From positions 52,881,255 through 52,945,254 of the forward strand of contig CM048853.1 of assembly GCA_026545225.1 (NCBI GenBank): a DNA stretch of 64,000 nucleotides. Direction: 5' to 3'. Below the pieces are notes generated by a model. That model worked only from the letters and a program-made list of their open reading frames with translations. It searched no databases and was not told the DNA's origin. Numbering within the stretch: the stretch's first letter is position 1; each line of letters opens with the position of its first letter. Both the position numbers and the translations under genes were made by a program. Of this stretch, positions 26,160 through 37,000 are shown in pieces. The DNA comes from Cornus controversa (taxonomy: Eukaryota > Streptophyta > Magnoliopsida > Cornales > Cornaceae).

Positions 26160-26400
26160 TTTATCAAATTGAACTCCTTCTCGGGTAGAGGATTTTGATC
26201 AAGCTCTTTTGAGAAAAGAGAGTCTCCATCAAGCCCCTCCTCAGATAAAGGATTCCAATCGAGCTCCTTCTCGAGTAGAGGATTCTAATCGAGCTCCTCC
26301 GAGGAGAAAGAGTCTCCATCGAGCCCCTTCTCGGATAGAGGATTCCAATTGAGCTCCTCCTAGGAGAAAAGTTTTCCACCGAACTCCTTCCCTCATTCTG
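26160..26400. repeat. Minisatellite A, about 30-bp units
   Basis: About seven units of roughly 30 bp alternate between two versions (gagctccttctcgggtagag and gagctcctccgaggagaaag). The minus-strand frame running through it is a repeat product (PRRSSI-type motif), not a believable gene. Confidence 0.85.
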
Positions 26401-26439
26401 TAGGGCATGCCTTAGGGGTGTGATCGCCTTTCTTTGGCG

Positions 26440-26850
26440 AGTCCTTCTCTACTGATGAAACTTCGCGGAGGTCCTCTCTACGGATCAACCTCCATTTTGC
26501 AAGTAAGCACTCCTCTCTACGGATAAAACCTTGCGAGGAGTTCCTCTCTACGGATAAATTTCAAACGAGCCTTTTTCCTTTCATTTGGATAAGTCTCAGA
26601 TGATGATGAGTTCCTCTCTACGGATAAACATCATGGGAAGTCCTCTCTATGGATCAACTTCCCCAAAGCGAGAAGGCACTCCTCTTTACGAATAAAACCT
26701 CGGGAGGTCCTCTTTACGGATCAACCTCCATTTTGCAAAGGAGGCACTCCTCTCTACGAATAATACCTTGCGGAGGTCCTCTCTACGGATTAACCTCCAT
26801 TTTTACGAGGAGTTCCTCTATACGGATAAACCTCGTGGCACTCCGTGCTT
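26440..26850. repeat. Minisatellite B, cctctctacggat units
   Basis: The core cctctctacggataaa recurs about ten times with spacers of roughly 25-45 bp (cctccattttgcaa and similar). It adjoins minisatellite A and is GC-richer than its surroundings. The parent element is not identified. Confidence 0.85.
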
Positions 26851-27539
26851 CTATGGGGGGTAAGAGCTTGGATCACTGCCTTATGAAAATCAAGGGCTAG
26901 GGTTCGGTGGCTGGAGACCAAGGTACGTTAAATCCATTATGGATCCTATCTCTAGCTAGGATGAGGTCATTACATTTTGGATTGACTTGTCACAGAGAAA
27001 AGAAGAAAACCACGTGAGGTGAGTAAATCCCATTTTTTCTTTGATAAGTACAATCTTAGCCCTTACTTAGTAGATATTTACAACCGTAGAACCTCAACCA
27101 TCGGTGAGAAAAGACATTTTTACCTAGAAAAATGAGAGAAGTATTGAGAAATCAACCAAAAAGAATAGAAAATTAGGATTTTCATTGCAATTTTAAGGTT
27201 TTTAAATTTTTGAAAAAAAAATGAGAAGAAAACCATAGCTTGAGTCATCCCATTTAGTTAGGGGAGAGAGATGAGAGCTATTGGCATAGAGCGGGAAGTG
27301 AGAGAAGAGATGAAAGAGAAGGAATTGTCGCAAGGGAGAGAGAACAAGAAAATTTGTTTAGGTGTTGACAGCATCTCATCAATAACGCTTTTAATCAACA
27401 CGATGACATTTTGATTCAACTACAACTTTTTCTTTCGATCTGATTCCAGATGACGTGGCGTGCTGTCTGATGCTGGATCAAGCAGCGGAGAGGGTTTCTC
27501 AGCATGTCAGAGTTGGATCCATGTGTGGCATTATCGGCC
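26851..27539. other. Intergenic, no gene seen
   Basis: Mixed-composition DNA next to the minisatellites. A GC-richer stretch at 27430-27540 contains a bZIP-type tgacgtgg site. No coding exon. Confidence 0.4.
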
Positions 27540-27870
27540 AAATCTCTCATTTGTTATTCTCTCAAAAGTGAAAAGATTTGGAGAGAAAGAATAAGGCTTC
27601 AAGTAAACCTTTCATAATACCAAAACTAACATTTTAAAAGACAAAGGGGTATGATAGTAAATTGGTTAAAATGATTTATTTTCTTTTCTTTTTTTTTGCT
27701 TTTCCAAACAAGAATATTATACATTCCTTTATTTTCTTTTATAATTTATTCAAACATAAACACTATCCTTCCTTTTTTCTCTCTCTCATAATGTTATTAT
27801 TTCTTTTCTTTTCTCTGCTATTTATGCAAATAAAGCCTTCCATGAACATAGGGCTTATGAGTATGACAGA
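27540..27870. mobile_element. Tourist-like MITE copy, reversed
   Basis: The reverse complement of this segment follows the copy at 33845-34300 (attcttgtttgg, ttaaccaatttactatca). Target duplications were not resolved. The 72-residue T-rich frame at 27662-27880 is an artefact of this repeat. Confidence 0.55.
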
Positions 27871-28787
27871 TTGTTTCTAAGACGGTCTATCTTCAAAGAA
27901 AAAAAAAAGAATTTGTTTCTAAGATCGGATACCGAAATGAAGAGTTGAACATGACTTTTCTTGCAATCCTCTTTAATGCGTTTGGATGGAGTTCAAATAA
28001 ATTACACTTAAATGCATCCAAGAAAAATCTTTGTTGGTTGGTTCTTCGGATAGAAAATCATATTCTTATGCTAATAACCATACTAATCCAAAGTATGTGA
28101 TTCTCTCATCAGCGCTCATACCGGCTGAAAGAATGAAAATTTATTGTTCAAGTGAACCATAAGAAAGGAACATGCATGCATTGTCAGTTTATATATGTAT
28201 ACATACACACACATATATGGATCCATGTGTTAGTGTATTACAAGTTGCCACTAGTATGGGTAGTTGTCTCTAAATGACAACAGTGGCCCCAACTAATTTT
28301 GAGTGGAGAGGTCTAATCATCAGAATTCATAACCAATAGATTTGAGTAGACTTGAAGAGGTGGGATCCAATGAAAAAGGTCCAAACAATACGACAGTTGA
28401 GTGGATGCTATATGAGTTCACGATCAGAAACAAAGAGACTCCACAGTCGATCCACACTTGTATGTATGTTCCACACAGCCTCCACTGTCAATACATCTAT
28501 ACTACCCTCAACTGCTCTAATACTTTGCAATAATCTTAAGTAACACTAAAGAAAATGCTTTTTATTTAAAATATTTTGCCTGAAATAAGATCATGGGTCA
28601 CGTATATATGAGAATTCTTTTGGACCCACCATAAATTACATCAAAAGGTGGTAATACATACCTTAATTAACAAAAAGAATCAAAATATGTGTTTGTGGAA
28701 TATGTAATTACAGTTTCTTATACAAATTAATATATATATACTCAAATGATACTATATATTTGCATTTAGAAAAAAAAAATAAAAAAA
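27871..28787. other. Intergenic, downstream of the second zinc-finger gene
   Basis: No gene. Bases just left of 28788 would be the 3' UTR of the minus-strand zinc-finger gene. Short overlapping frames near 28342-28543 lack any supporting signal. Confidence 0.45.
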
Positions 28788-30215
28788 TTATTGGTCAGCA
28801 CCCACATCATTAGTTGAACCAATTCCAACCTGCAACCATGGAGAGGAACTACCGCTTATGTTCATGTCCTTCAGCTCACTTAGCTTTGCTAACTTTACTT
28901 TACTGTCTGCTTCATCCTCCACATTTTCCATTGAACTATTAATGATGTTGTTCTTGTTGTCATCGTCTTCCTCATTGTTGTTTTGATGGTGGTAGTATTC
29001 GGCGTTGTCGTCTTTGGCATCCACATCTATCCATGATTGCAAGTTTATTTCTGTAGAGACTTCAAAGCTCAATGGGTTCTTGGGGTCTCGCCGGATTCCG
29101 GTCATATCATCAGCCGGAGCCGGGAGGTTCAGATCCAGCGCCGCCTCGGATTTGCTAAACTTGCTTCTTTGATGAATTTGTTCAATGTCATCGTGAAATT
29201 GATGAAACTTGGCCAAAGAAGATGTCTCCGGTGAATTTGAAGTGATCCAATGACACCTCTTGTGTCCACCTAAGGCTTGTCCTGATGAAAAAATTCTATG
29301 ACATATTGAACATTCATGTACTTTGGATTTCCTCTTTGAAACCCCGGCCATTGCACCACTAGGGCCATGATCGAATTGTAGACTTGATGTTGATTTTGGT
29401 GGGATCAAAAATTGATCTTCATGTGTGATCACATCTTCATCTGCTAGGGTACTATTGTCAAGATGATCAAATCGAGCAGCAAAACAACCTTTGACCTTCT
29501 TGTGACTAGCTCTATGTCCACCCAATGCTTGGTGGGAATTAAACACTTTCTTGCATGCTTTACATTCAAACATTCCTTTGGCAACCCCTTTGGCTTTGTC
29601 AAGAGGTACCCGATGATTCGTGGCCAGCGCCGGAGCAAAGAAAGCTGCCGGTTTCCGCCTCTCCTCCTCCTTACTAGCCGAAGCACAAGACTCCTCCGGT
29701 TCGGCTTCCAATGGATCAACCCTAGCATTTGACAACAACATTAGGCACTTGGCTAGGTCTTCTTCTTCACTTGATGGACATATTGAATTAAAACTACCCA
29801 CTTTAGCCCTCAATGACCTCTTTCTTTTTGACCATCCACAACCTCTTGGTCCGGTGCCGTCCTCCCCATCTGACTCCGGAGATGACACGAGCGACTCCGC
29901 GTCCTCGGAGCTGCATTTTCCATGCTCAAAGAAGGATTTCCAAGATAAGAACTCTTTGCCACAATTATCACAAGCCCGGCAACTCTTTAACCGATTAGGG
30001 TTCGTCCTTAACGAGTACATTCGCTTATTCGCCGGTGGGTCATTCCCCCTGTCCTCCCAATCAGCCGCCGGATCCTCCTCGTCGATGTTTCCACTCTCAT
30101 CTCCTATTCCATGAGCTCTCATGTGTCCTCCTAGAGCTCTTCCACACATAAAACCCTTTTTACAAATTCTACAAAAGTGCTTAAAATTCGTTTGTTGATC
30201 CACCATAAAAGCCAT
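28788..30215 (-). CDS. C2H2 zinc-finger transcription factor, ZAT-like, four fingers
   Basis: A single-exon gene of 475 residues, expected to be a nuclear transcriptional repressor. Fingers: residues about 14-36 (CGRALGGHMRAH); about 80-103, a divergent finger that keeps the Cys pair but reads SWKSFFEHGKC, giving a C2HC-like ligand set; about 215-237 (SHQALGGHRASH); and about 300-323 (SGQALGGHKRCH). Between fingers 2 and 3 lies a basic KRKRSLRAK segment that may direct nuclear import. An EAR motif, DLNLPAP, sits near residues 360-366, and an Asp/Asn-rich tail follows. The starts MAFM... and Met4 are both possible; I chose the upstream one. The frames on the opposite strand within 29037-30114 are shadows. 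It resembles the ZAT1/4/9 class but is longer, and orthology is not settled. Confidence 0.93.
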   Translation of the reverse strand: MAFMVDQQTNFKHFCRICKKGFMCGRALGGHMRAHGIGDESGNIDEEDPAADWEDRGNDPPANKRMYSLRTNPNRLKSCRACDNCGKEFLSWKSFFEHGKCSSEDAESLVSSPESDGEDGTGPRGCGWSKRKRSLRAKVGSFNSICPSSEEEDLAKCLMLLSNARVDPLEAEPEESCASASKEEERRKPAAFFAPALATNHRVPLDKAKGVAKGMFECKACKKVFNSHQALGGHRASHKKVKGCFAARFDHLDNSTLADEDVITHEDQFLIPPKSTSSLQFDHGPSGAMAGVSKRKSKVHECSICHRIFSSGQALGGHKRCHWITSNSPETSSLAKFHQFHDDIEQIHQRSKFSKSEAALDLNLPAPADDMTGIRRDPKNPLSFEVSTEINLQSWIDVDAKDDNAEYYHHQNNNEEDDDNKNNIINSSMENVEDEADSKVKLAKLSELKDMNISGSSSPWLQVGIGSTNDVGADQ

Positions 30216-30244
30216 CTATACAAGTAATTACAAGCAAGCTAGAG

Positions 30245-30285
<41 letters not shown>

Positions 30286-30720
30286 GGAGAAACAGAAGTA
30301 ATTAATGAGTTAAGAATGATGAAGGGAAATGAGGTGGAGTACTTGGTTCTTGTAGTTGAAGTTGTTGCAGGGTTGTATGGTGAAAAGAGGGTTAGTCCTA
30401 GTTTTTAGTTGGAGTATTGGTTTGTTGTGGATGGGATAGAAAGAGAGAAAAATAGGAGTGTGAGTTGAGAGTGTGTGACAAGTGGAAAGAAGGTAAGAGG
30501 GTGATAGACTTTTTCTACCGCTCTGTGCTGGTGGCGCCGCCGGTCAAACAAATGAACGGAAGCTGAGGAATGATTATATAATATACATACATATACATAC
30601 TATATTTATATATAAATCATATCTATATATTTGAATGTGGTGTGGTGATTGACTGAGGAGTGTTTTCCGTTGGTCCGTCCAGTGTTAGAGAGTAGAGAGA
30701 GAGAAAGAGAGAGAGAGAGT
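30216..30720 (-). promoter_or_regulatory. Putative GA-rich leader and promoter of the second zinc-finger gene
   Basis: Immediately upstream of the ATG is a GA microsatellite (30240-30282, plus-strand reading), probably in the 5' UTR. A TATA-like tatatataaat lies near 30605 on the minus strand, and a further GA run lies near 30690-30720. The start site is not known. GA/CT tracts in plant leaders can bind GAGA-type BPC proteins; that is inference only. Confidence 0.3.
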
Positions 30721-32177
30721 GGTTCTAACTGCCAACCTATTCATATCCCTTCAATTCCAAGCCAAGAAAACTAACCATGCTTCTCCTTGTCTGTCGGTTG
30801 GTCCAAGCTGCTTTTCCACACAATTATATCCATAAATATATATGATTAACGTTAATTTTTTCCCTTTATATAATATGTACACATATATGACTAACATTAA
30901 CCAAAAAAATTAGTTAATATAAATAGAAAAATAATAAAGCCATCTACAGTAACTAGCATCATTTAGACATCAAATTACTCACATGCTGTCTATATATATA
31001 TATATATATATGCGGCCCAATCACTATATACGAAAGGGCAGACATCTTGTGATTAATACAGTGAGGGACGCTATGCAAAATTACTATATTTACAAGAGGA
31101 GTCTTGTATATTAGTTTTTTTTAGAACATATATATATATATATTTGAAAGTTAAAGCAGACACGCACACCACTGGTTTTTTTTTTTTTTTACTTGAACTT
31201 GAACATCCACCTCCCACTTTTGAACATATTTTATTAACTTGGCTTAATTGTCATTTACAAAAGTTCTTAAATTACTATTACTAGTTTGTCTATGTTTATG
31301 TTATTATTGTTAAAAATCATAAAATTCATTTCAGCCAATCGAGGTCTTTTCATTGTTTCATTGTGGTTCAGCTTTTCTCTCAAATTTTTTTTTTTTTTGC
31401 CACCCTTTTCTCTCAATCTACTTAGTTAAATAATAGAACGAATTTACTATGTTACGATTCAGAAGCTATGATCGGAAAACACAATAAATCAACTTTGAAT
31501 CTACAAAGCAAGGATAATTATTAAAAATTATTAATATTAAATATTATTAATAAATCTGTATTCTGTTATGCAATACATGTATATATAGTTAAAATAATAA
31601 AAAAAGGGAAAAAACCTAACATACCCAAATCAAAAAAGCGCCTAAAATGTCACTATCTTTAAAAATTATGAGAAAAAAAAAAAAAAAGAGAAGCTAAAAT
31701 CCTAATCCCTAAATAAGATAGATATCAAAATAAAAAAAGACACCTAACAAAAATTTCAAAATGTTCAACTTTTGAGTGTCTAAATGAGTCGTTTCTGTAT
31801 TGCTCTATATCACAAGTCACAACATTCTCATAATAGTTTTTTTTTTTTCAATAATTGGAGGGTTGGTGATAGGGTGAGGGCTATTCTCTTGTTGTGTAGT
31901 CTATACCCATATATTTGACGACTATGTATACACGTGTGTTTAAACAAAAACCCAAAATTTCTTGTAGTTGACATTACATTCATAGTTGACATTATCGTTG
32001 TACCTTTGGAATTAGTATGAAATTCATACTCTGTAATTAGAATAAAAAATAATAATCTTATAACATAGTACGTAGATGAACCTATCTTTTCATGTTTGAC
32101 TGCTTCTAATCGTATGACTTCTCTAACAACACAACTATTACTTTTTTAAAAGATTTACAATACACTTGGTGTATTTA
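30721..32177. other. Intergenic, no gene seen
   Basis: AT-rich with (AT)n near 30990 and 31130 and many homopolymer runs. No coding region or clear element end. Confidence 0.45.
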
Positions 32178-32266
32178 CACCGGGTGAATATGGACCGTAC
32201 ATGTACAATACATATAGTATATTTTATTGTATGTGTTGTACACTTACCGTTCATATTCATCCGATT
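32178..32266. repeat. Inverted repeat with 36-nt arms (MITE-like hairpin)
   Basis: The left arm (accgggtgaatatggaccgt, then acatgtacaatacata) pairs with the right arm (tatgtgttgtacacttaccg, then ttcatattcatccgat). An outer repeat of gtatttacacc/gtatttacatc suggests a MITE extending to about 32310. The 83-residue frame crossing it is not a gene. Confidence 0.6.
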
Positions 32267-32310
32267 CACACACGATCCAGATTCATTCGATGTATTTACA
32301 TCGAATACAT

Positions 32311-32890
32311 GTAAACGTACTCAATGCTTTTTGTTTCCTCAAATGACAGTCAACTATTACATTCAAATATTGGGCTGGGCTAATTGTATTATGTTGATTG
32401 GGCTTAAGCCCTTTTGAGCACGATAAATTTCAATTATGGGCTTTGTGTCTTCTTAGTCCACGTGTGTTGTCCTTTTTTGTAAATATTTTTTTTTATTAGG
32501 ATAAATTATACTCGGCTGGATTCATAAGACCGTTATGTCGTGTAATTTTCGTAATAATACTGACCAACCTGAATTTCGGTAAAAAATTTGCTTCCCTTTT
32601 AAAAGTCAACCACAGTTTTCAAGGATGTTATCACTGTGTAAGCATCAAATACCATTTTTCCGTCTCTAACTCTGTCTTCCCTGCAACTCAACGCCTCTCT
32701 CACATGTGTCACCCTCATTTTCTCTCTCTAACTCACTGTAGAGAGAGACAGAGGGAGTGATAATATAGTTACTCTGTGCCTTCAATAGAAAGTCTTTAAT
32801 ATAATGTCCTGGACAAGAAGAAAAATTGGCAAACTCTCAAACCTGTTGACCTTTGAATCACCTTCCACTTATTCATCTTATGTATGTGTG

Positions 32891-32935
<45 letters not shown>

Positions 32936-33699
32936 GTGTTTTTGGAAAAATTGAAGGCTTCACTTAATTATGTTCTGTAAGTGCTCATTTTCAGAGTTTT
33001 CTGAAAATACACATAATAAAATAAAATAGGAGACCCAAAATTATGATTTAACGAGAGGTCTTCCTATGAAAATTAGTACTCTAAACTTATTTTAAATTTG
33101 GCAGTATTGATTTTTGACGATTAGGACTGAATAAAAACGAATTATGGAGGAGAGAGAGAGAGAGAGAGAGAATCAACTAACCTATAGGTCGACTCCTAAT
33201 CAGTATCAACATTTATTAAACTAGTAGAAATGGGAACATACTTGAAAACCAGTATGAATGGTGATTGGTCACATAAGTTGACTTTGAGTGGTCCTATGAC
33301 ATAATTTCAACTTAGATTAATTGATTTCCCAGTCAACACGTACGACCTGACATTTATGTCTTCAATATGTATCAACATTTAGTACGAATTGCTACTGCGA
33401 GGTGAATTCGCAACGAAACTAGTTTTTTGTGCGTGAGAAAGAGAGTACTTTGTGGTGGTGGTTAAGAAAGAGAGTTGAGAGCGATAAAGATGCACCATGG
33501 TTTTATATCACACGTGGAATATATCACCATGGTAAGTCCAGATTTTGAGAGGAGAGTTTGAGTGGAAAATATTTGTATAAAATGAAAATAAGAAGTCAGA
33601 GATAGGGCAAAACTGTGTTTTTGATTTATATTGCGCGCGCACTGACAATCCAATAGAGCTAGAAATGCAAGTGAGGGAGGCGTTTCTAAGAGCATACTT
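32311..33699. other. Intergenic with (AT)n microsatellite
   Basis: It holds an (AT)n microsatellite at about 32894-32931 and a (GA)n run near 33150. No supported gene; the 77-residue minus frame at 33462-33695 has no recognisable features. Confidence 0.45.
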
Positions 33700-33815
33700 A
33701 TGTGCTAGGGTATTTTTAAAATTTTAGTGACAGCATTTGCATAATTTTACAAAATTATGAGTATAAAATGCAAATAAAAAAAGTTAGGCCCTTCCTGGCT
33801 CCATGTCTGTGTGCG
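33700..33815 (-). repeat. Short MITE of the 'cggagctagg' family, copy 3, reversed
   Basis: The reverse complement reads gacatggagccaggaagggc, then ttatttgcattttatactc, as in the copies at 2978 and 15324. The left boundary is blurred. Confidence 0.5.
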
Positions 33816-33844
33816 CATGTATCTGGTTTTCTTATTTTCTTTTT

Positions 33845-34758
33845 TGAATAAACAGGAGAGAAAAGAAAAGAAAGAATAACATTAGTTATGAGAGAAAATA
33901 AAAGATAAGAAATGATAGCAAAAACTTGTATTCATATTTAGATAAATTATGAAAGAAAAGAAATGAAAGAATAATATTCTTGTTTGAAAAAACTAAATGA
34001 AAAAAAAAAATTATTTTAACCAATTTACTATCACATCCCTTTTTATTTATTATCATGTCCCTTTTGTCTTTTAAAATGTTAGGGTTAGTTTTGGTATTTA
34101 AAATTTTTTACTTAAACCTTATCTTTTCTCTTCAAATCTTTCCACTTTTGGGATGATAACATATGAGAGATTTGGAGGGATAAGTTATTCCTCCAAATCC
34201 CTCCTAATCCTTTCTTTTCTATCATTTTTAACAAACCAAACATAATAAATACAATCCTCCCCTTTTTTTTCTTTTCCTTCCAATTCTATCAATCCAAACT
34301 ATAACATGAGAGAAAAGAAATGAGAGGATAACATTAGCTATGAGAGAAAAGAAAGGAGAGAAGAGGAGAGCAACAAGCTCTATTCATGTTTGGATAAATA
34401 TGAGAGAAAAGAAAAAAGATTATAGTATTCTTGTTTGGTGAGAGAAAAAGGATAATGACCAAATTATTATAATATTCTTTTATATTTATGGGACATGAGT
34501 GGAATAACAATTTTATCTTTCTAATTGTTGAGGACGGTTTCGAAACGTACTACTTAAGCACTATCCTTTCCCTCTCAATCTTTCTATTTTTGGGAGGATA
34601 GGATATGAGGGATAAGGAGAGATAGATGTCCTTTCTTATCCTTGTATCCTTATCCTGTCTTTTCTTTTAGTAATGTCTATCCAAACACAAATGGCTTATC
34701 CTCTCATTTCTTTTTTCTCCTTATCCTTCCAAATCCCTCAATCCAAATGGAGCCTTAG
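33845..34758. mobile_element. Two Tourist-like MITEs head to tail
   Basis: Two copies of the repeat seen at 22268-22679, at about 33845-34300 and 34305-34758, both rich in gagagaaaagaaa runs and gtttggataaat. The far right end reads atccaaatggagcc, inverse of ggctccatttggat. The junction between copies lacks a full left end, so they may have arisen by recombination or nested insertion. Confidence 0.55.
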
Positions 34759-35154
34759 AGGTAAGGGTAGTTTGGTGTTTTAATATTTTGATTTGACAAG
34801 TTTAAATATGTGTAATTTTGCAATATAAAGTAACGTAGTCTAATAGAGTTAACAAACATGAGAGGTCAGTATTATTATGAAAAACACATATTTCATAAAC
34901 CTAATTAATTGAAATTGAGAAGGGTTCGAGAGGTTTGACCGGCTGCCCAGTTCGCTGGAATCACATTGTCTGCCATAAGCGTCTTCTTCGACTTGAGCAT
35001 CATTAGCCTGATAGAGAATAGAGCTTAATTGTGTTCCCGGACCCAACTCCACAAAGATTTTCACACATATATATATATGAAATGGATCGACCAAATTATC
35101 TATACAACATCAAATTAACTATTGAGTTGCATAAAAATATTTTTCTAATCTATA
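34759..35154. other. Intergenic, no gene seen
   Basis: The 81-residue minus frame at 34849-35094 shows no domain, start context or homologue I recognise. Confidence 0.4.
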
Positions 35155-35290
35155 CCAAAGGCCTAATGGCCTAACGGTATGTCATCTCCTTTCAAAATGA
35201 AAAGGAGAGGGTTCGAGTCTCCTCATAGGAGGAGAAACTCACACAAGTATTATACTCAAACTTGTCCAACGCACGTGGCATGTGAGGTCG

Positions 35291-35295
<5 letters not shown>
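35155..35295 (+). repeat. tRNA-derived SINE
   Basis: An A-box-like tggcctaacgg and a B-box-like gggttcgagtctc lie about 45 bp apart, the spacing of internal RNA polymerase III promoters in tRNA-derived SINEs. The flanks do not fold into a tRNA acceptor stem, so it is not a functional tRNA gene. The element runs into an (AT)n tract (35295-35329) where a SINE tail would lie. Confidence 0.6.
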
Positions 35296-35329
<34 letters not shown>

Positions 35330-35331
<2 letters not shown>

Positions 35332-35934
35332 GTCTTAAATTAAAAAATATACCCTCTTTCTTTTGCAGGAAGATTCAATGCTTTGCACATAACTTGATAC
35401 CAGGTATGTGAAACATGGCACTGGAAGAGTTACTAGAAGTGTTTAGCAAAATTTTAGATGTGTTTATTAATATAAATAGTGTTAGGTTATCGAAACCGAA
35501 CTACAATGAAAGTAAAACAATAAAGTCAAGTATCAAACACAACTACGAAGGATTGAGAGAATTGTTAATAGGATAAAGGAAGAGAAACTAGACTAATTAA
35601 AGGGAGCCCGTGATATAGGGGTTTGGATGGTGATAGGAATGCTCTCGAGACTTTGATTTACTTGACTTGATGTTAGGGTTTAGATGGTGCTCGAGAATAA
35701 TGTTCTCGAGACTTTGATTACCTCACGTCAGAGTTTAGTTGGTGCTCGAACGGAATGTACGTTAGAGATTTTGTGGTACTTGCTTTTGAGGTTTGCATGA
35801 CATTAGTGTCTTATTTGACTTTTCAACGGGCCACGTGGGAGCCATTGGCTGTTTTTTGACTTTCAAACTACCATGTGACACTTACAAATATAAAAGAAAA
35901 TGGTGGACCCCACTAGCTCACCGCGGCTTCCATC
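35330..35934. other. Intergenic with a degenerate tandem repeat
   Basis: From about 35625 to 35790 a roughly 65-bp unit with ctcgagactttgatta recurs two to three times. No gene. Confidence 0.5.
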
Positions 35935-35942
35935 CCTAGTTG

Positions 35943-36751
35943 CAGGGCCGGCCCTGGGCCTAGGCAGTCCAGGCGATCGCCTAGGGCCTCTAATTTTAGA
36001 GGGCCCCAATTATAACAAAACCTAATACTACTATTGGGCCTCATTTTTAAATTTTTTTTTTTATTAACTATGGTCCATTTTACCAAACCCCATACTACCG
36101 AACCTCATTTAATTTTTTTTTTTATTAACTATGTCCATTTAACCAAACTCAATATTACTGGGCCTCATTTTAAAAAACAAAAATTTATTAACTATAGTCC
36201 ATTTAACCAAACCCAATACTACTGGGCATCCTTTTTTTAAAAAAAAATTACTAACTAAAGGTCCAATTCGTCTCCTAGGGTTTGCCAAATTATTGTTTGT
36301 GTTTTTACTTTTTTTCTTCTTCTTTCTTCACGGTTCGTTTTCTCTCATTTTCTTCTTCTTTTTTCACAGCTAAACGGCAGCAAGCGACGCTATGATATCT
36401 ATTGAAAAAAATATATTGGAGAAACTTGATTGTAGCACTTTAATTAATAATTTTGTAACTCAAAATACAAGACAGTCACATTTACTTTGACGTGAAGTTG
36501 AATTTTGATTTTTGTGACTAAGGTGTGTTGAATATTTCTTTTTAATTTTTTGATGTGAACTTGATCGTGCTATTTATAAAACACCAATATCGGATTTTTT
36601 TTGTGTTTTTAACATAAATATATTTTATGTGCTTATCATTTCATTTTAATAAAAATTTTGTACTATTATAAAATTTTATGTATAAGGGGCCTAACATTTA
36701 AAAGTCCGCCTAGGACCCTTCAAAATTTTGTGAATCTCAGGGCTGACCCTG
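35943..36751. mobile_element. Deleted hAT transposon with transposase relic
   Basis: An 809-bp element. The ends are cagggccggccctg and, reversed, cagggtcagccctg. Flanking 8-mers cctagttg (35935-35942) and cccagttg (36752-36759) match at 7 of 8. Near 36389-36490 the plus strand reads ISIEKNILEKLDCSTLIN, which resembles, from memory, the C-terminal end of plant hAT transposases often annotated as zinc-finger MYM-type-like. A roughly 62-bp unit (ttaactatggtccatttaac-like) is repeated about three times near 36040-36240. This is an internally deleted, non-autonomous copy. Confidence 0.8.
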
Positions 36752-37000
36752 CCCAGTTGGACTTCCATTCCACGTTGCGATGACTGGTGACCAAGAATCA
36801 AGTTAACTTGCTAAGAAATCAAAGCGTTTGGGATTAGAGCAAAAACATATCAAAATTTCAAAGAAGTGAAAACAACAGAGCTACAGAAATGAAAAGGGAC
36901 AAAGGATGATGTAAAAAAGAAGCCATGAACACAAGCTTAAACCAGTACCAGTTGAATCAGTGTTTGATGTATGTAGTTATTCTCTTTAAAGTATGATATA

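Noticed and set aside
26164-26379. 71-residue Arg/Ser repeat protein on the minus strand
   Set aside because: It is a translation of minisatellite A; the repetitive peptide follows from the 30-bp DNA units.
29037-30114. Several plus-strand and minus-strand frames up to 164 residues
   Set aside because: They are shadows of the zinc-finger gene at 28788-30215, whose own frame has clear fingers and an EAR motif.
35155-35240. A tRNA gene
   Set aside because: A and B boxes are present, but the flanking bases do not form an acceptor stem and the middle does not give a normal anticodon arm, so a SINE is more likely.
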